Below, in pieces: positions 61,012-64,000 of a stretch of DNA of 64,000 bases. The notes beneath the pieces are model-generated. The model was given only the letters and a program-made list of their open reading frames with translations, did no database searches and was not told where the DNA came from. The DNA lies in contig OENT01000418.1 in the NCBI GenBank assembly GCA_900239685.1, positions 1-64,000 on the forward strand. Direction: 5' to 3'. The position numbers and the translations under genes are program-made. Numbering within the stretch: position 1 is the stretch's first letter; every line of letters starts with the position of its first letter. The stretch comes from Rotaria macrura. Lineage: Eukaryota; Rotifera; Eurotatoria; Philodinida; Philodinidae.

Positions 61012-63540
61012 TCGATGAAAAATTAGAAGAAGCATAACTCTTAATTCTTAGAATAAGTGTTTTTGACAATTGACGAAATCAACGAACAGCTGAACACTAT
61101 CAATAAATTTCGTCTATCACGCGTGCAGATTTTTTTATTATTATTCAACAACCATTATCGGACCACTGACAATGAACAAATGGGATTTTTTTTGAACGTT
61201 CCCAAGTTCTCATGCTTCATGGATATCATAAGGCTAAAAGAATCAGTTGATTGACATTTTGTTTATAACATTTTCACTGTTAACATTCAAAGTGCGAGAA
61301 TGAATAAATAGTTTAGGAGACGATTATCATTGATATAGAATATTTATTTTATGTAATGAGTCTAAAATTCATGGTCATAATTGACTTGATTTGTTCATAG
61401 CTTGACATTGTCGAAAATTTTCTGACATTATCGTATTTGTTTCTGTGCGTAATATGTCGAGAATTGTATGAATGAATAATTATAAGCACTATTTTCCAAA
61501 TCATGACATAGTAAATGAATTTCATTTCATCTAAATGAATGTAATCTATTTTTTTAAAAAGATGAAACTTGAAAATAGAATTCAAAAATAAGTTCAATTG
61601 AATTTCCTACAGGATATTTAAGTAATGAATGGAGTTTCGACTTTTTTCTTTTATAAATTCTTGTCATGCTGAATAATTGGTTAATTGGAAAAGTTGCATT
61701 TACTATCATAGGAAATTTTCATAGTACTTTTGTTCTAACTCATTCACATAATTTATACGACAACGTACGAAGCAACAAGTAAATTGTATACTCATGAATG
61801 TTTAGTTTTCGACTTTTGTAATACTATTCATTTCTCGTTTGTTTTCTTTCTTTGTAATATTTTTTTACCGTTTAATTTAGATTTACTTTTGATAATTTAC
61901 TTGACAAGATTTCCTTATAGTACATTGATTTTGTTAATTGAGCATCTGCTGTACACAAAAAATATAAATAAAATAATAATTTTTTTATTATTATAGAATG
62001 CATAGACTTTATTGTTTCTATTCATGTTCGTAAAGATGAAAATTTTCTTTCTATATTTTCCTTTTTGTGCAGACAAAGACGTCAATTCTGTTGCAGTTTA
62101 TTATTATATTTTTATCTTGTACTATGAGACAAAGTATTATTTTTTCTTGTAAATTTTCCTCTTTATGCATTTTGTCTACGCCGAAAAACTAACAATTAGA
62201 GATTAATGTAGGATAAGAACAGACAAAATACATTCACTCCCACTGTCACAATTTATGAACGCTCTAAGAGATATTTTCTCATTCGTATGAATATAATGTG
62301 TGAACAAGCTTAGAGTTTTCAAGATTCAAGACGGATGGAGAATAGGTCAATCTAATTTATTTAATAGGTATAAATGAAAAGAATATTAGAAGTAAGAGAT
62401 GAATACACACCATAGTTTTCTGAAGTTTCTTTGAAATTGAGGAAGAAAATATTCTTTTTTCGAATTAACGTATAGAGAAAACTATTTGAAGATTTTTAAG
62501 TGCAGAATTTCTTCATATTCTCATAGTTGATGATGCGTTATGTAATTCCGCACCCCAATCACCTTGATGTTTATTTATATTTTAAGTTTAAGATAAACTC
62601 GTGGACGTATTCGAACTGTTTATTTTCTATTCACTCTACATCATATTTGTAAAAATACCTTGAAAGTCGATTTTGTTATGAAAATCACGCTCGACAAAAC
62701 TGTCTGTCAAATATTTAAGGAAAACATAGTCAGTTGTATGATATTATTGGGTAAAAGCATTGCGGAAATAGCAGTAGATTCTCTTCCGTTGACTTTCATA
62801 ATTAAAGGGTGACTAAATCACTTCATAATTACTTTTTCTACGACTTTGACTTTTAGTTCTGTTTGGTGTACATAGACGGCGGAACATTTTCAATGTTCAG
62901 TAGACTGAGCAATCATTATGAGAGTCCCAAGGGTAGGTTGACAACAACAACAACAACAGAAAAGACGAACAAAAATTTTTTTCATGTCATTCAGATTGCT
63001 GCTTACTGTTAGTGTCTCTTATTTTTCCCAATCACTCTTTATCCTATTCAGCTGATGCGATTCATCAGAAAGATTCTGAACACATTTTCAAAAGCTATGA
63101 ACTTAAGGACATATTTCATTGTTTGTTTTTATCGATTTTTGAAATTTGAAAGAATCATTTGCGATCTCTGTATTGTATTATTGCCAAATAGAAATCTATT
63201 GAAGTAAAAAGATAGAAAAAGAAAAAGTATGTATCCTGTAGCTTGTTTACTCAAAATATTTGATTATTTTTCCGAGACACGTAGGCTTAACTAACCAAAT
63301 TATAAAAAAGATATTTCACAATTTTTAGTTATTCGAGCTCGAATTTTCGATACCATTCTTCTTCGTAATTATAAATTCCAATATTTAAACTTCAGTTGAC
63401 TTGAGCGTATCTACATCTTGTGTTACTGTCTGTTACATTTATATTGAAAAGAGAATGATTTAAATTATCTGGAGATATTTATATCTTCTGCATAATCCGA
63501 ACAATAGGTACATTTAATTATTTACAGATCAAACCTGACT
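61012..63540. other. Intergenic, nothing recognised
   Basis: 2.5 kb of AT-rich DNA with a (CAA)n run at about 62,941-62,959. TTATTTACAG just before 63,531 could be the acceptor of a 5' UTR intron of the GPCR gene. Confidence 0.45.
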
Positions 63541-64000
63541 ATGGAAAATCATGGTAATTTTTCAATGGGCTCACCAATTGATCATCGTACGTGTACATTT
63601 ACAAATGGCATACTTATACGTTACGTCGGTTCATTTATTCTCTTGATTGGAATCATGTCAACATTATTAAGTATTTGCGTATTTTCGAGAAAAACTCTTC
63701 GTAAGTTTTCAATAATTATCATTTTGAAAATAAAACATAATTTTATTAAAATAGGTCGTAAATCATGTTGCTTTTATTTTTTAATACTAGCAATAAGTGA
63801 TTCAATACATTTATTAACAATGACAATTGAACATTTACCGTATAGTTTTCAAATCGATTTACTTGTGTTCTATTCAATAACCTGTAAATTTACCATATTT
63901 ATTATCTATTTTTCAAATCATCTATCTAACATTGTGATTACGTTAGCATCCATGTAAGTTGCTTAAGAAAAAAGAAAGTGTATATATATATATATAAGCT
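63541..64000 (+). CDS. Rhodopsin-like GPCR, first two exons (cut by window end)
   Basis: Exon 1 is 63,541-63,700 and exon 2 is 63,755-63,953, joined across a 54 bp intron (GTAAGT...AATAG). A GTAAGT donor follows at 63,954, so the gene continues past the window. The N-terminus has an N-glycosylation site (NFS). TM1 is IRYVGSFILLIGIMSTLLSI. The first intracellular loop reads FSRKTLRRKSCCFY and TM2 starts LILAISDSIHLL, the LAxSD pattern of class A receptors. The next segment, with a Cys before TM3 (SITCKFTIFIIYF), supplies the usual disulphide partner. The pattern resembles peptide (FMRFamide or myosuppressin-like) receptors of lophotrochozoans; the ligand is unknown. It would act at the plasma membrane through G proteins. 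Confidence 0.8.
63981..63996. repeat. (TA)8 microsatellite
   Basis: Sixteen bases of alternating TA in the intron after GPCR exon 2. Confidence 0.95.

Overview
This is eukaryotic, animal nuclear DNA. It is AT-rich and gene-sparse, with compact genes split by mostly 46-85 bp GT-AG introns and AATAAA poly(A) signals. The recognisable proteins are metazoan: OSTC/DC2, ribosomal protein uL23 (RPL23A), a full-length COP1 ubiquitin ligase and a rhodopsin-like GPCR. Tiny introns, AIG1-type GTPases, many small foldback elements and a dead LINE together suggest a bdelloid rotifer. That placement is inference, not proven by any single gene.

Positions 1-18,200 are almost entirely repeats. They hold a decayed LINE reverse transcriptase (3,699-5,722, minus) with a foldback element inside it, a 0.63 kb inverted-repeat element (7,008-7,640), and a ~5.4 kb Foldback-like element (9,646-15,095). 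The large element has long terminal inverted repeats built of ~107 bp tandem subrepeats, and its core is a GC-rich 76 bp minisatellite of about 33 units. A ~500 bp near-perfect palindrome follows at 17,438-17,933.

Positions 18,300-23,125 carry two head-to-head AIG1/GIMAP-like GTPase genes. Each has a 600-nt GTPase exon and a coiled-coil exon; one ends in a CaaX box. Positions 23,100-39,900 hold more MITE-like islands, each built from its own short palindromic motif, a two-EF-hand protein gene (minus), a palindrome with hammerhead-like cores, and OSTC (plus).

Positions 42,018-48,834 carry RPL23A (minus) and a 17-exon COP1 gene (plus). Positions 52,560-61,011 hold a five-exon SH3-like gene (56,744-59,027, minus) flanked by a diverged duplication of its own 5' region. 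Within that divergent pair sits a tract of 477 bp that looks identical in both copies. The window ends in the first two exons of a GPCR (plus).

The genes do not form an operon. They are housekeeping or signalling genes (protein N-glycosylation, translation, ubiquitination, calcium binding, GTPase signalling). The points most worth following up are the identical tract in the SH3-gene duplication, the composite Foldback/minisatellite element, the divergent GTPase pair and the families of short-motif palindromic elements.
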